Positions 25,001-31,380 of a DNA stretch of 64,000 bases are shown piece by piece (positions within the stretch are counted from its first letter, which is position 1; the number at the start of each line of letters is the position of its first letter). Position numbers and translations under genes: made by a program. The stretch is from Lumbricus terrestris (lineage: Eukaryota; Annelida; Clitellata; Crassiclitellata; Lumbricidae). The stretch covers positions 25,463,456-25,527,455 of the forward strand of contig OX457038.1 of NCBI GenBank assembly GCA_949752735.1, written 5' to 3'. The notes below the pieces were generated by a model. It made no database searches. It saw only the letters and a list, made by a program, of their open reading frames with translations, and had not been told where the DNA came from.

Positions 25001-27385
25001 TATGGGCAGTATGCAAATAATTATGCAAATATTTATTGTGTCAGATGTTTTAAAATTGGACAGAAACCAAAACTGACTGTGAAGCAAAATGATTGGCATG
25101 ATCGATCATGGTAATCATCATTTTGCTTCACAGTCAGTTTTGGTTTCTGTGATGGTTATAATTATGGTGAAGTTGATGGAAATAGGAATACTAAATAAGG
25201 ATGTGTTCGGAATGATTTACCACTTCTCATTTATCTCTTCGTAGAGATTCTCATTACTGCTGGAGGTGAGAATGTGGCGCCAGTGCCAATTGAGAACACT
25301 GTCAAAGAGGAGCTTCCATGCATCAGTAACTGTGTGCTTATTGGAGATGGTCGCAAATTCCTTTCTATGCTTCTCACACTCAAGGTATGCAATCTTGCAA
25401 TCTGCTTCTTTAGCTGCAATTCCGTTTTTTGTCTCAAGATTGATGTGATTCTGTAAATCATTGATGAATATTGAAGAAGAAGAAGAAGAAGAAGAAGAAG
25501 AAGAAGAAGAAGAAGAAGAGGAGGAGGAGGAGGAGGAGGAAAAACAATCCTTTGAGCCTTCACCCCTCAAAATATATATATTAACATATATATTATTGTA
25601 TTAACTAACACAAGGCCACCATCTCTCCATTCTGCACAGAAGGAGGTTCTCTTGGTTCCATTCGCACGAACGGCAACCATGCAAAAATAGAACTTTTCTC
25701 TAGTGGGTCCAGTTGTCTGGAATCGGCTCCCACAGGTGCTACGTCTGCTTCCGGGGTTTCTACTGAAGCATTTTTTTTTATTAAGCTCAAAACTGTGCTT
25801 TTTGCCCTGCTATAGCTGGGAGCGCTTCTGAGCAGCCTCCCTCCCTTGAAGGAGCACTATATAAATTCTGGACTGAATGAGTGAATGAATGGATGAATCA
25901 TAATGTATATATATGTCTTTTGCATGATACTGAGAAATTAGAGATTTCCATTTACATAACAGAGCCTGCCATGGCACAAGTGAAATGGTAATCTCAAAAT
26001 ATCTGTCTGTTCTGGGAGCCTCTAACATCCGGTTTGAGTACAGCTTCGTAACCAATAGATGCTTATTTGTAATTGAATTTGTATTTTAAACTTAAACTTA
26101 AGTCGGCAATTATTTGAAATTATAGAGTTTACAATTTTCTTGTATTCCTGCACATTATTATTGTAGAGGTGTAATTGTTGCAACAGGAGCATCTATGACT
26201 CAGTTTGAAAGTTGGTGTTTGACGTGTTTTTACAGACTGAGGTATGTCGTGACAAAAGCGAACCAACTGATGTCTTGGCTCCATGTGTTATCCACTGGTG
26301 CCAGGATCTTGGCTGTGATGTTCAGACCGTGACAGAGTTTATTGAGCGTAAAGATGCTCGAGTTTTCCAAGCCATACAAGAAGGCATTGATCGTGCCAAC
26401 CGAAGGGCAGTATCTCATGCACAGAACGTACAAAAGTGGTGTGTCTTACCGCGTGATTTCTCTCTCAGCTCTGGCGAATTTGGTAATTTCTTTTTTTGCA
26501 TTACTTAAATTGTTGAAATACCTGGAGATGTATTTTCTGTGTACTCTCTGGAGTATAAACACTTGCAGTCTGATTTTTGGAGACTTTATTATGAACGTGG
26601 ATACAGTATGTAACTATGTATGTAACTTCCGCGCCTCAGATTCACACTTTGGTGCGACCTTGCGCGCGTAATAAATTTATGTAATAATAATAATAATATG
26701 ACATTGTATGCATTTCGTTGCTGTGCTTTGAGTCTGAATTCCAGGCCAGGATCTGATATGAGATGAGCAGAGCCAAAATTTTCTGTGTTGCAGCACATAA
26801 AGACAGTGGTGGTGATGTTTAATTCTTTGCAGTGTTTACTCTTCACACATAAGATCAATCCATGGGCCAGCTTTAGCTGACGTAGGCTACTTCTCTTGCA
26901 TTGCAGTTCTTTGCTTTACTGTACCTTGAGCCGGGTTAGACTAGTGCAGTGGTTCCCAACCCGCGGGCCAAAAGTGGCCCCTCATCTCTCAAAGAATTAA
27001 CAAAAATATATGAAAAAATGACAATTTGGACAGGATAGAACACAATTATTTTCTTATGTTTCTATTGCAAATTATTTTATTTTGATGTCCACAAATAACA
27101 TAAAACATTCTATTTTGAATCAATTACAACATTTGTATATGCTTAATTAGTTAATTAAATTTTAGCCTTGTGGCCCCTAATGTCCTTCGACTAAGAAAAA
27201 GTGGCCCTAGAGTCAAAAAAGGTTGGGAACCACTGGACTAATGTTAGTAAATCAGGAAACATTCTTGAAGATTTGTCTGTTGCATTTTAGGTCCAACGAT
27301 GAAACTGAAGCGTCAGGTTGTGTACGAGACATACAGGCAAATGATCGACTCTCTGTACTTGTCCACCGATCAAAATCATCCGTGA
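986..27385 (+). CDS. ACSBG: Bubblegum-family acyl-CoA synthetase (ACSBG), 15 exons, complete
   Basis: Fatty acid + ATP + CoA to acyl-CoA + AMP + PPi, for long and very-long-chain fatty acids; the family is cytosolic or membrane-associated. Joined exons: 986-1022, 1773-1934, 10996-11081, 14726-14814, 15907-16111, 17791-17892, 19325-19372, 19964-20131, 20893-21074, 21742-21929, 22554-22663, 23865-24015, 25245-25384, 26236-26482, 27291-27385. All have AG/GT borders and compatible phases, totalling 2010 nt (669 aa plus stop; vertebrate ACSBG2 is about 666). Visible motifs: GFNSPEWF in exon 4; the AMP-binding P-loop YTSGTTGSAKG (about 226-236); YGLSECSG (416-423); the DGWLHSGD ATP/ribose-binding motif (485-492) with GRLKE (506-510); AGGENVAP (515-522); and TMKLKR near the C-terminus. 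Exons 2-15 are secure. Exon 1 is chosen by phase and Kozak context only. No bubblegum signature is missing and no frame is broken. Confidence 0.93.
1023..1772 (+). other. ACSBG intron 1
   Basis: AT-rich non-coding sequence between proposed exon 1 and exon 2. An open frame at 1551-1742 has no homology that I can see. No repeats of note. Confidence 0.45.
1773..1934 (+). CDS. ACSBG: ACSBG exon 2
   Basis: Encodes a stretch with ATWKRDEAVRLRM and then ITVFRNVVENYPDHDAL, the typical ACSBG N-terminal entry into the AMP-binding fold. Acceptor ttaag, donor G|gtaatt. It ends in phase 1, and its final G combines with CA of the exon at 10996 across the transposon-filled intron to give Ala. Confidence 0.88.
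2178..3386 (+). mobile_element. Degenerate Tc1/mariner element with long inverted repeats
   Basis: Ends start with near-identical inverted copies of TGTGGTTCAAAAAAAGTAAG. The left arm (from 2178) matches the reverse complement of the right arm (to 3386) for roughly 300 bases with scattered changes. TA-rich flanks fit a TA target duplication. The interior (about 2700-3019, +) encodes the C-terminal part of a Tc1-type DDE transposase. A frame with APAHRAKEAIEML runs to a stop near 2831, then shifts to NPVDYKLWSVMQDRVYQT and ends QWRQRLQACMQAAG. The frameshift and missing N-terminus make it inactive. It lies in ACSBG intron 2, upstream of the LTR element. Confidence 0.85.
2700..3019 (+). pseudogene. 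Tc1/mariner transposase C-terminal remnant
   Basis: Two + frames together carry the end of a DDE/D transposase: the QT-APAHRAKEAIEML segment around the second catalytic Asp region, and the NPVDYKLW segment (normally PDLNPVDY) of the third acidic motif, where the expected SPDL residues are lost at the frame break. The C-terminal QWRQRLQAC pattern is typical. No intact start, and catalytic residues are incomplete. Confidence 0.85.
3513..3517. repeat. Target-site duplication (left) of the LTR element
   Basis: gtctg immediately precedes the left LTR and is repeated at 10975-10979 right after the right LTR. The 5-bp length is typical for Ty3 integrases. Confidence 0.9.
3518..4073 (-). repeat. 3' LTR of the Gmr1-like element
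   Basis: A 556-bp direct repeat of 10419-10974, starting TGTCAACCTCC and ending AGCTCACA on the + strand. Contains a CT-rich (gtct)n stretch and a short GC-rich block. Confidence 0.95.
4074..4100 (-). other. Polypurine tract of the LTR element
   Basis: On the - strand the bases just before the 3' LTR read AAAAGAAAGGAGGGAGGTAA, the expected plus-strand primer position for reverse transcription. Confidence 0.75.
4187..9910 (-). CDS. Gag-pol polyprotein of the Gmr1-like element, 1907 aa
   Basis: Single frame with no Gag/Pol frameshift. Residues 1 to about 400 are dominated by a Glu/Lys/Arg/Gln coiled coil with EEKEKEEQRRQ-type repeats. A Gag-like helical region follows to about 600, then a zinc knuckle CX2CX4HX4C (670-683). 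The protease motif LIDSGT has its Asp at 794. A very acidic linker lies near 900-985. The integrase zinc finger has H pairs before C1097/C1100. Integrase core D1130, D1190 and E1226 keep exact D-35-E spacing. Then reverse transcriptase with YVDD at 1641-1644 and RNase H with D1792 in YCDSSDFAVGAVLSQ, ending VVADCLSRL. Integrase lies upstream of RT. All catalytic residues are present, so it could be functional. The ATG at 9910 is the first Met of the frame. Confidence 0.95.
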   Translation of the reverse strand: MEKLTEQKQASIKKMSSDRLIKLLIEEGLDVEEVEEMSRENLMRALAEVWLKKEAEEKGAVGGAEEKPIEKPPAPMSMEALMQFMMMREEQRRQEEKERKQEEKEKEEQRRQQEKEKEEQRRQEEKAKEEQRRQEEKVKEEQRRKEEKEKEEQRRQEEKEKEEQRRREEKEQKQEEKEKEEKRRQEEKERRQEEKERRQEEIERTEKLRLEEKARAEQAERMRQEEIQMQKQQFQLQLEQLKRDRDEAERRRMELMIEYERARKSDEEIRKQQMEEQKIREEDKEAMRLAELQRAEEIRQEELKMEKENLEKAEREREEQLELEQKKLALKEAQLREMAIEKEERRKQLELLQQKIEQEELRRVEDQNRLRERNEDERRSREESERNRIRESETMVSKIKRIGDAMKHVLPKMPYDMMEVPLYFETVENAFNSFTVEKQFWVKLLLPLMTPRARTVLNRLSFADLDDYDIVKEHLLKEFKLTAREYRSRFGDARKTAEETYTMFTARLKNLLNYYVRSRRVGKSYEKLFDLLVADKLKECLPPDPLQFVLAKEGTECFEASNVAELADVHVNNRIGLMFQDKPKYEAWGNSSKQPRWNSNNKETGNQARNNEARNDGAPGRQFGQDRREATGDRQMYSRIPVMGRQRENNTAYNYRRESTEQRGIVKKRCHNCQSDRHLIKDCKAPPRMTNLRNRFTRSAENLRVNQIQVMNAPNQSEEQDNRETEVKSVMKCTPQFAIQREIVNSAPIKDTGRETESKDECQRTKKSLLQHVNVEIRGNDDSCHPVQVRALIDSGTEIPVINEELLKGATVEEIGRVHLQCVAGEPIPAKLVKIEVRMSCHNEGGDLKDKGVNIAPYLTLVCASIPAVLCKDNKEKFLLHPEIIAELKEVPPVNVLQGELQVNVTTRAQSRRREVEEGEEEKSNESLLDEDTESDDEQSVQEEEEGITSGNNEIEEEMVACERDNDDDSENDGEIDTSMRDLFAENTSDERQLADAKKFEEQQRNDESLRSWWKIAEDKGSEFSVVNGLMYKKHQMLDQLVYQLVLPKERRIQVMELAHESVFGGHLGEEKTRERIKLSFVWPRMRRDVVKFCKSCEKCQLKARSLVMDRVPITPIPREDVPFRRMTMDVVGPIEPTSAAGHKYCLCIVDSCTRWPTIFLMKSLTAKAVCEALMKLFMDVGVPSVITSDRGTNFTASLTREFLKLMGCCPRFDSPGHPEAAGLVERWNQTFKKMIHHVVVENPRQWHKIIPFTVWALREVPNATTGVAPYLLVYGKLPRGPLTILKESWTKEINLPPNIGVQPAKYLKNLRADMEKALTFAESCAEEKQKQYASQYNKRAKDKEFEPGENVIVLYPTSTNKLISRWHGPCTVLQRRSKYSYLVDMNENGRRIIHANKMRKFITRTLSCGLIVEEDDEFGSVVEIPLKEDYSETKQKSLQLDYEQIGHLTSEQQKQLLDVLNRYADRFSDQPGLCTLVEHEVVLRPDFREKEFVAYRIPLIYRAEVEKQIQEMLKENIIQPSSSRMASPLVIVKKKNGSLRLACDYRYINSFTENCRYPMPIVNDVLSKVGKSKFISVMDCRSAYWTCPVKKSDQWKTAFVTHNGLYEFTRVPFGMINSGRTFVKAINMILQPIHDFTEPYVDDIAVHSNDWDIHLRHLELFLKQIRLHNVTLNLKKCVFGKSEVKFIGHLIGSGKKMMNPDRIDSLINLKKPETRKEVKQVLGFFGFYRQFICNFAEIAKPLTDLTSKKVPDNIVWTDAHQKSFDSLKQIVLSNVILYMFEVGKPFNLYCDSSDFAVGAVLSQVDEEGIERPVSFISQKLTDTQRRWATIEKEAYAIIWALNKLKEILIGSKINVFTDHNPLVYLTESMSKSAKLVRWSLSLQNFDILLNYKKGKLNVVADCLSRL
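10111..10362. repeat. 18-bp minisatellite in the LTR element leader
   Basis: About 14 head-to-tail copies of AATATTCCTCCRATTGAA, the variable base being A or G, with a few AAATGAA variants, between the 5' LTR and the gag start. It creates long artificial open frames on both strands. Confidence 0.95.
10398..10416 (-). other. Primer-binding-site candidate of the LTR element
   Basis: Beginning three bases inside the 5' LTR, the - strand reads TGGTGATAGCGGTGGGAT. TGG is complementary to a tRNA CCA end, and GTGGGAT fits the complement of a T-arm acceptor region. The tRNA is not assigned; a Leu- or Ser-type tRNA is possible. Confidence 0.55.
10419..10974 (-). repeat. 5' LTR of the Gmr1-like element
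   Basis: The second copy of the 556-bp LTR, adjacent to ACSBG exon 3. As the upstream LTR for the - strand element it should carry the promoter. No clear TATA box is placed with confidence. Confidence 0.95.
10975..10979. repeat. Target-site duplication (right) of the LTR element
   Basis: gtctg, identical to 3513-3517, marks the insertion point. Only 16 further bases remain before ACSBG exon 3. Confidence 0.9.
10996..11081 (+). CDS. ACSBG: ACSBG exon 3
   Basis: Reads TEVDGQWQMITFREYY and MAAKSLIK, the family segment following the DALA motif. Acceptor tttttgtag, donor AAG|gtacgt. The 3' LTR boundary of the retrotransposon, as seen on the + strand, is only 21 bases upstream of this exon. Confidence 0.93.
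11082..14725 (+). other. ACSBG intron 3
   Basis: Non-coding apart from repeats. A 23-base phrase TTTTACCTCCAGGTTGCAAT plus TCA occurs twice (about 11391 and 11509) in what looks like the 3' end of an old retroelement closing in aataaataaat near 11570. The 84-bp palindrome follows at 11766. Open frames at 12926-13142 and 13485-14082 have no recognisable product. Confidence 0.5.
11766..11849. repeat. 84-bp perfect palindrome without spacer
   Basis: Bases 11766-11807 are followed directly by their exact reverse complement, 11808-11849, with the centre at AAAGT|ACTTT. No target duplication and no transposon ends are visible. It lies in ACSBG intron 3. Confidence 0.95.
14726..14814 (+). CDS. ACSBG: ACSBG exon 4
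   Basis: Encodes LGLQHYKGVGIIGFNSPEWF and a short continuation ending AAIFAG. Acceptor tgatttag. Donor GG|gtaggg leaves two bases that join T of the next exon. GFNSPEWF is a hallmark of the bubblegum subfamily. Confidence 0.93.
14815..15906 (+). other. ACSBG intron 4
   Basis: AT-rich. I see no gene, repeat array or transposon end in it. Confidence 0.45.
15907..16111 (+). CDS. ACSBG: ACSBG exon 5
   Basis: Encodes GLATGIYTTNSPDACQW, then a segment ending LPSLKAIVQYKG and PNVYT. Acceptor cttgcag, donor ACG|gtacgt, ending in phase 0. Strong family match over all 68 codons. Confidence 0.95.
16112..17790 (+). other. ACSBG intron 5
   Basis: Non-coding. Holds three exact copies of a 16-bp unit GAATGGATGGACAGGT at 17001-17048. 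Open frames at 16149-16496 and 17316-17519 lack family features. Confidence 0.45.
17791..17892 (+). CDS. ACSBG: ACSBG exon 6
   Basis: 34 codons starting WKEFLEVGKAVPD and ending CCTLIYT, which supplies the first two residues of the YTSGTTG ATP-binding loop completed by exon 7. Acceptor gtcttgcag, donor gtgagt. Confidence 0.93.
17893..19324 (+). other. ACSBG intron 6
   Basis: Non-coding. Three short direct repeats of ggtaaatgatca near 18031-18059. Nothing else recognised. Confidence 0.45.
19325..19372 (+). CDS. ACSBG: ACSBG exon 7, P-loop exon
   Basis: A 48-base exon reading SGTTGSAKGVMLSHDN, the phosphate-binding loop of adenylate-forming enzymes. Acceptor tttttag, donor gtacgt, both borders in phase 0. 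It is too short for a simple ORF scan. Confidence 0.95.
19964..20131 (+). CDS. ACSBG: ACSBG exon 8
   Basis: 56 codons including EVIISYLPLSHVAAQ and DIYVPM, the conserved SYLPLSH segment of acyl-CoA synthetases. Acceptor tttgtttcag, donor AAG|gtattt, phase 0 at both ends. Confidence 0.95.
20132..20892 (+). other. ACSBG intron 8, possible short TTAA-type MITE
   Basis: Around 20549-20627 the sequence is bounded by gtttaacacttt and aaagggttaaa, an inverted pair like piggyBac-type MITE ends at TTAA. The rest is featureless. Confidence 0.3.
20893..21074 (+). CDS. ACSBG: ACSBG exon 9
   Basis: Encodes GSLGETLREVRPTAFLGVPR followed by VWEKIQEKM, the fatty-acid gate region of the family. Acceptor ttgttag, donor AA|gtaagt. 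The two leftover bases join T of the exon at 21742 to give Asn. Confidence 0.95.
21249..21386. repeat. 21-bp minisatellite in ACSBG intron 9
   Basis: About six to seven copies of ACCCATGCAAACACTTATGAC with A/G and length variants. It keeps a + frame open (THANTYD repeats) but sits between the exon 9 donor and the exon 10 acceptor. Confidence 0.9.
21742..21929 (+). CDS. ACSBG: ACSBG exon 10
   Basis: Contains TAAPVKKDTLEFFLSLNIP and ends with EIYGLSECSG (last Gly completed in exon 11), the adenine-binding A5-type motif. Acceptor atgttgtag, donor TCGG|gtaag in phase 1. Confidence 0.95.
21930..23864 (+). other. ACSBG introns 10 and 11 around exon 11
   Basis: Apart from exon 11 (22554-22663) this is AT-rich intron. 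No repeats, RNA genes or transposon ends recognised. Confidence 0.4.
22554..22663 (+). CDS. ACSBG: ACSBG exon 11
   Basis: Begins GPHTFTTPW after the SEC motif and continues SVGKEMLGCSTKLVN. Acceptor ctatggcag, donor GAA|gtaaga. The GPHT sequence after the adenine motif is typical of bubblegum enzymes. Confidence 0.92.
23865..24015 (+). CDS. ACSBG: ACSBG exon 12
   Basis: Encodes LCLNGRNVFMGYL, then DDDGWLHSGDCGRKDQDGF and FITGRLK. It holds the aspartate that binds the ribose of ATP (SGD) and the start of the linker to the C-terminal lid. Acceptor tctgtacag. The donor gtttca is weak at +3 to +5, but the phase fits exon 13. Confidence 0.94.
24016..25059 (+). other. ACSBG intron 12, left part
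   Basis: AT-rich. No features recognised before the foldback at 25060. Confidence 0.4.
25060..25150. repeat. Foldback repeat with 34-bp arms in ACSBG intron 12
   Basis: 25060-25093 (starting ACAGAAACCAAAACTGACTG) is the exact reverse complement of 25117-25150. The 23-base loop contains a further palindrome, CATGATCGATCATG. It lies 94 bases upstream of exon 13. Confidence 0.92.
25245..25384 (+). CDS. ACSBG: ACSBG exon 13
   Basis: Encodes ILITAGGENVAPVPIENTVK and later FLSMLLTLK, the start of the mobile C-terminal lid. Acceptor cttcgtag, donor AAG|gtatgc. Confidence 0.95.
25473..25540. repeat. (GAA)n/(GAG)n microsatellite
   Basis: A purine run of GAA triplets turning into GAG/GGA triplets in ACSBG intron 13. 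It yields poly-Ser, poly-Leu and poly-Pro shadow frames. Confidence 0.95.
25600..25892 (+). mobile_element. 3' fragment of an L2/CR1-like LINE
   Basis: A broken + frame reads like an ORF2 C-terminus: FSLVGPVVWNRLPQVLRLLP then HFFLLSSKL. It is followed by GAGCACTATATAAATTC and a (TGAA/TGGA) tail. Severely 5'-truncated and frame-broken. Located in ACSBG intron 13. Confidence 0.7.
26236..26482 (+). CDS. ACSBG: ACSBG exon 14
   Basis: The longest exon (247 nt). It encodes the lid insertion starting TEVCRDKSEPTDVLAP and ending near QKWCVLPRDFSLSSGEFG, which aligns with the family segment before the catalytic lysine region. Acceptor tttttacag, donor G|gtaatt. Confidence 0.93.
26947..27235. mobile_element. 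hAT-type MITE, 289 bp
   Basis: Perfect terminal inverted repeats CAGTGGTTCCCAACC / GGTTGGGAACCACTG. Flanked by 8-bp duplications gactagtg and gactaatg (7 of 8 identical). No coding capacity. Inserted in ACSBG intron 14, 55 bases before exon 15. Confidence 0.93.
27291..27385 (+). CDS. ACSBG: ACSBG exon 15 with stop
   Basis: Encodes PTMKLKRQVVYETYRQMID and a short hydrophilic tail before TGA at 27383-27385. The lysine in TMKLKR lies where adenylate-forming enzymes keep the catalytic lysine. Acceptor gcattttag. Confidence 0.95.
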
Positions 27386-29588
27386 TTATCTATTAGATAT
27401 ATATAGATATCTAGTTGTTCGTCATCTGGTTACTGTTCAGTTGTTGTTTGATTGTTGCAATTGTTTTCTGTGCCTAGTTCAAAGCCAATTCCCAGTGGCA
27501 TCTTCAGTTTGCGTTTGCTGATATGTTTGTGTTTGTGATGATAATTTATTTGAAATCCTGTTAATTTCTTATAGAGTAAACATCTCTATGGATTGTAAAG
27601 ATTGTATTACAGCAGCTTCAATGTTGATCTTTATTTAATATTACTTGCTTTATGTGACTGCAAGGAGTATTTACATTCAGCCGGATCTCACGTTATCTGA
27701 GATCTGATCGCAAACGTCTTTTATCTGCCACCTGAACCATGAAGTGCACCCCACCCAAAAGAGTGGCAAACCTCATCACCTACATGTTTCGGTTACACCA
27801 ATTGACCAAATGCACCTTATTCAAACAGTTTGATCTTATCTGAATTGCAAATAGTGAATACATCTATTACAGCTTTGACAGTGAGGCTAAGTTTTAGATT
27901 TGTAAAAGTTTTAGAGATCTGGCACCTATGGGTTTTATACTTGACCACTAACTAACAGGTATTTATGAAATCTTGGTGATATTTTGGCTGTTAACATGGA
28001 CAAGAGTGATCAGTTCTTGATTCTTTCTTTCTCTACAGAATGGTTTTTATCCACATGCGAAACTGCAATTTTGGATTGTGCGTGTGCTCAAACTGCTGAA
28101 TCAGCAGATGATCAATTTTACCATTTTAAGTTCACTTTTCTACCATTGGCTTCATTCTGTCACATTTAACTCTCTTTGGATATTAATCCTAACTGTGGCT
28201 TAATTTTTTGATGCACTATTGGTGAATGTTGTGAAATCACTAGAGAAGTGTCTAATTATTATGATTATTATTATTATAATTTATTATTAACAAGTTGACC
28301 ACCAAGGACGAGTTAACTCGTCCTTCAGCCAGTCATTGAACATGGCGTGTAGGCGGTCATTGTGTTAATTTATTATTTCTAATTTAATAATAGGCTATAT
28401 CCTAGCAGCTATCACAGAGCAAACAAGAGTGTTCCCAGCATGAGAGCCCTAACGGAACTCTCAAAGCCATTACTCTGCTTTTAGCGACACTTTGAAAAAT
28501 GTCTAAAATCAGTGGCTTTGAAGTATTTCATGGTCCACCACTTGCAAATGACTGGTTGCATTTCTCCAGTTTGTCTACTAGTTTCACCTGTGCACGCGTG
28601 AAGTACATTGTTAAGGATTGTTTGTTGTGTTAAAGAAGCTTGATTGGTGGAATGTCTATACACATTGATTATATGCATTTATGTTGTTCTATGTGACATT
28701 AACATAAAGCATTAACACTGTGATGATCAGATGAATCAACAGCACTTCATTGGATATAAATGAACTCTTTGTTGTGCCATGCGTCTTGTTAGTTTATGTT
28801 GTGCTTGTTTTCTACTGTCACATTTTAAAAATAGTTTTTTTTAATTTCATCACAATTTTTAGCACTGGGTTTTGTGTTTGAGACGTTACAAATTTATCAG
28901 AATCAGAAATTTTCTTTTGGATCGTATTTGTATGTGTGCCGCTCTCTGTATTAGTATTTACAAAAAACACTGTGCCACTATTTTCAAGATAGTCTTATAT
29001 TTTACTCTCAACCATTTTTATGTGGTGATCAAATATTTGCATTTAATATGTTTTCTTTCTAAATGAGCGCATATGCTCTGCCTTCTTGAACATCTCTGTT
29101 TTCTTGTTGGCAACTTTTCATTGGTCTTTAGAGACCTGATTAAGACTTTGGTTTATACATGTAGCTAATGTTCCCTATTACTTTGTAACAGGAAACATTA
29201 ACCACTACGCATTTAATGTGTACTGTTGAACTTTTAAAAAGGTCATTGTCAAATTACAGTTGCATCACATTGTATGGAAAATATAAATTCTGGAAAATAG
29301 GATAGAAATATGGAATCGTAAGGATTATAGAAACCTGCATTGTGGATTTCTGCATTGGTTTTCTTACCTGCTGTTATGTTTGTGTTTACATGGCAACATT
29401 AAATATAGTGATGATGCTTCAATCAGTGTTGGTGCAGCTATGGTCTTATGGTGAAGCCAAGCAAAGCAGTCTACAAGGCAACTATTGAAAGTATTCTTTG
29501 TATGATACGTCTAGAAAGAATGAATCATAAAACCCTTTCTGTACTTTTGTGTTTTCTGTTTTAATTCATGCAAGTTCCGAATTGAATT
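27386..29588 (+). other. ACSBG 3' UTR and downstream flank
   Basis: No further exon recognised. Contains a 22-bp perfect palindrome AAGGACGAGTTAACTCGTCC(TT) at 28302-28323 and a short tri-nucleotide-rich run near 28260. The polyadenylation site is not resolved. Confidence 0.4.
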
Positions 29589-29757
29589 AATAATAATAAT
29601 CATTTTTGTTTATTCAACAATCCGGTTGACAGACCGCAACCGGTTATAGTGGTTACAGTGTACAATTATGCAGTTGAAACAGTTTACAGGAACTCAGATT
29701 ACAGAATACATAAATCTTAACTACTAAAAGACAGCCTGCAATATTTACATGTTATTC
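29589..29757 (-). mobile_element. tRNA-derived SINE, 5'-truncated copy (inverted)
   Basis: The reverse complement matches the 3' half of the SINEs at 54855 and 57595: TTGCAGGCTGTC, then GTTAAGATTTATGTATTCTG, then AACCGGTTGCGGTCTGTCAA and a TTGAATAAA plus (ATT)n tail. The tRNA-like head is absent. Confidence 0.8.
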
Positions 29758-29993
29758 AAAGTGTAAATTGTTATAGCAGGGTAAAACCTGGACTTATTTG
29801 GTCGCAGGATAAAGATCAGTGAGGTTCCAATGCATTCAGTGTATAACTGTATATCCTTCTTACCTCAGAAATAAATATTGAGTTAAGAAAGATTTTTAAG
29901 AGGCTGGCAGTTGTGCTGCTTTTCTTTATCATTTCTACTTTGTGTTTTTCTTAACAGTGAAACTTGATCTATGTGATGATTTGCAGTCATGTG

Positions 29994-30254
29994 AGAACTC
30001 AAAATTTAAATAAAGACAGCCAGGTTCCCAATTTGTTGATCACAAAATGAACAGAGTTCAAAATTACTACAAATTTACGACTTATAATAAAATTATTATT
30101 AAGATAGATATCTTAATAATAATTTTATTATAAGTCGTATCTATCTTAATAATAATTTTATTATAAGTCGTAAATTTGTAGTAATTTTGAACTCTGTTCA
30201 TTTTGTGATCAACAAATTGGGAACTTGGCTGTCTTTATTTAAATTTTGAGTTCT
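29994..30254. repeat. Compound foldback with 113-bp arms
   Basis: 29994-30106 pairs with 30142-30254 with about one mismatch. The 35-base centre holds a third, inverted partial copy of the innermost arm (the TCTTAATAATAATTTTATTA motif occurs twice in tandem). No transposon ends or target duplication seen. Confidence 0.93.
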
Positions 30255-30694
30255 GTCTGTGCAGTTGGTGAATTTAAAAATGGTTTACAATATAGTGTTA
30301 TAGTTGGTTTTTCACTGGTTTGATGATGGATGGATTGCTACATGGAAGTTAATCTCCTTTCATCAGATGCAACTCTTTATTTGTTTTCATTGATATGCAA
30401 AAGCTAGGATTTATGTTGCCCAAGCCTTTATCTACTGTCGTGGCATCATAAAAATACTTTAAGATTTTCTGCTCTGCCCTCAACCGGAGCTCCATTAAGC
30501 ACCATATCTCCGCAATCTGGAATCTTTTCATGTAAGAAATTTGTTTTGTATTGGTGAGATTGCGTAAACTATGGGATATGTTTCTCAAGGGATGAAAGTG
30601 AGACCACAGATACACATTTCATTGTTATGGACCATTAGCTGAGGAAATATCGCATTTATCATATGATGCAATCTTCATGGCTTAGCCTGTTATG

Positions 30695-30830
30695 ATGTAA
30701 TATAATATAGTGCAATATAATGCAATATGATATAGTGTAATATAATATAATATAATATAATGCAATATGATATAGTGTAATATAATATAGTATAATATAA
30801 TATAATTTAACGTAATATAACATAGTGGTG
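30695..30830. repeat. TATAA-type low-complexity repeat
   Basis: Imperfect repeats of taatataatataatgcaata. No unit is exact over the whole block. Confidence 0.85.
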
Positions 30831-31300
30831 TTGACTGTTGATGCATCACTCACTTAAGTACAAAGTCCAAATAGTCTGAAAATTTTGAGTGAAGATAGGA
30901 AATCAGTTTCAAATCGTAGTCCAATATTTTTTTAAATTATAGATATCCAATATTTTTTTAAATTATAAAAGATTTCTGAAGTTGCAGTTATGTTTATGGG
31001 TAATATGTTGATGTTGTTTGGATCCGAAATCCTTGAATTTAAATTGAGTCACATCAGAGTAATCGCAAATGTGATATAAAGCAGTTGTGGTGTTGGTGGT
31101 CATGAAGGTGCACAACACTGCACAATTTATATTGCCCTATAACACGGTTAAGACCAGAGAAAAGGCCATGAACATTCAACTAATTGAGATTGGAAAGATG
31201 TATCGAAATGGAATGTCACAGCTTTTGAGATAATTTAGCAAAAGTCAAGTATTACTCTGAGAAAGAAATACGTAGAATGGTGTTGGTTAGATCAATAGCA

Positions 31301-31380
31301 ATCCTATTGCAACAATAACGATCCTATTGCATTAATAACTATCCTATTGCATCAATAACGATCCTATTACAACATTGATT
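31301..31380. repeat. 20-bp tandem repeat, four copies
   Basis: Four consecutive copies of ATCCTATTGCAACAATAACG, diverging by 1 to 6 bases. Confidence 0.9.

Noticed and set aside
25217..25570. Poly-Ser and poly-Leu frames
   Set aside because: Translation of the GAA/GAG microsatellite on the strand opposite ACSBG exon 13.
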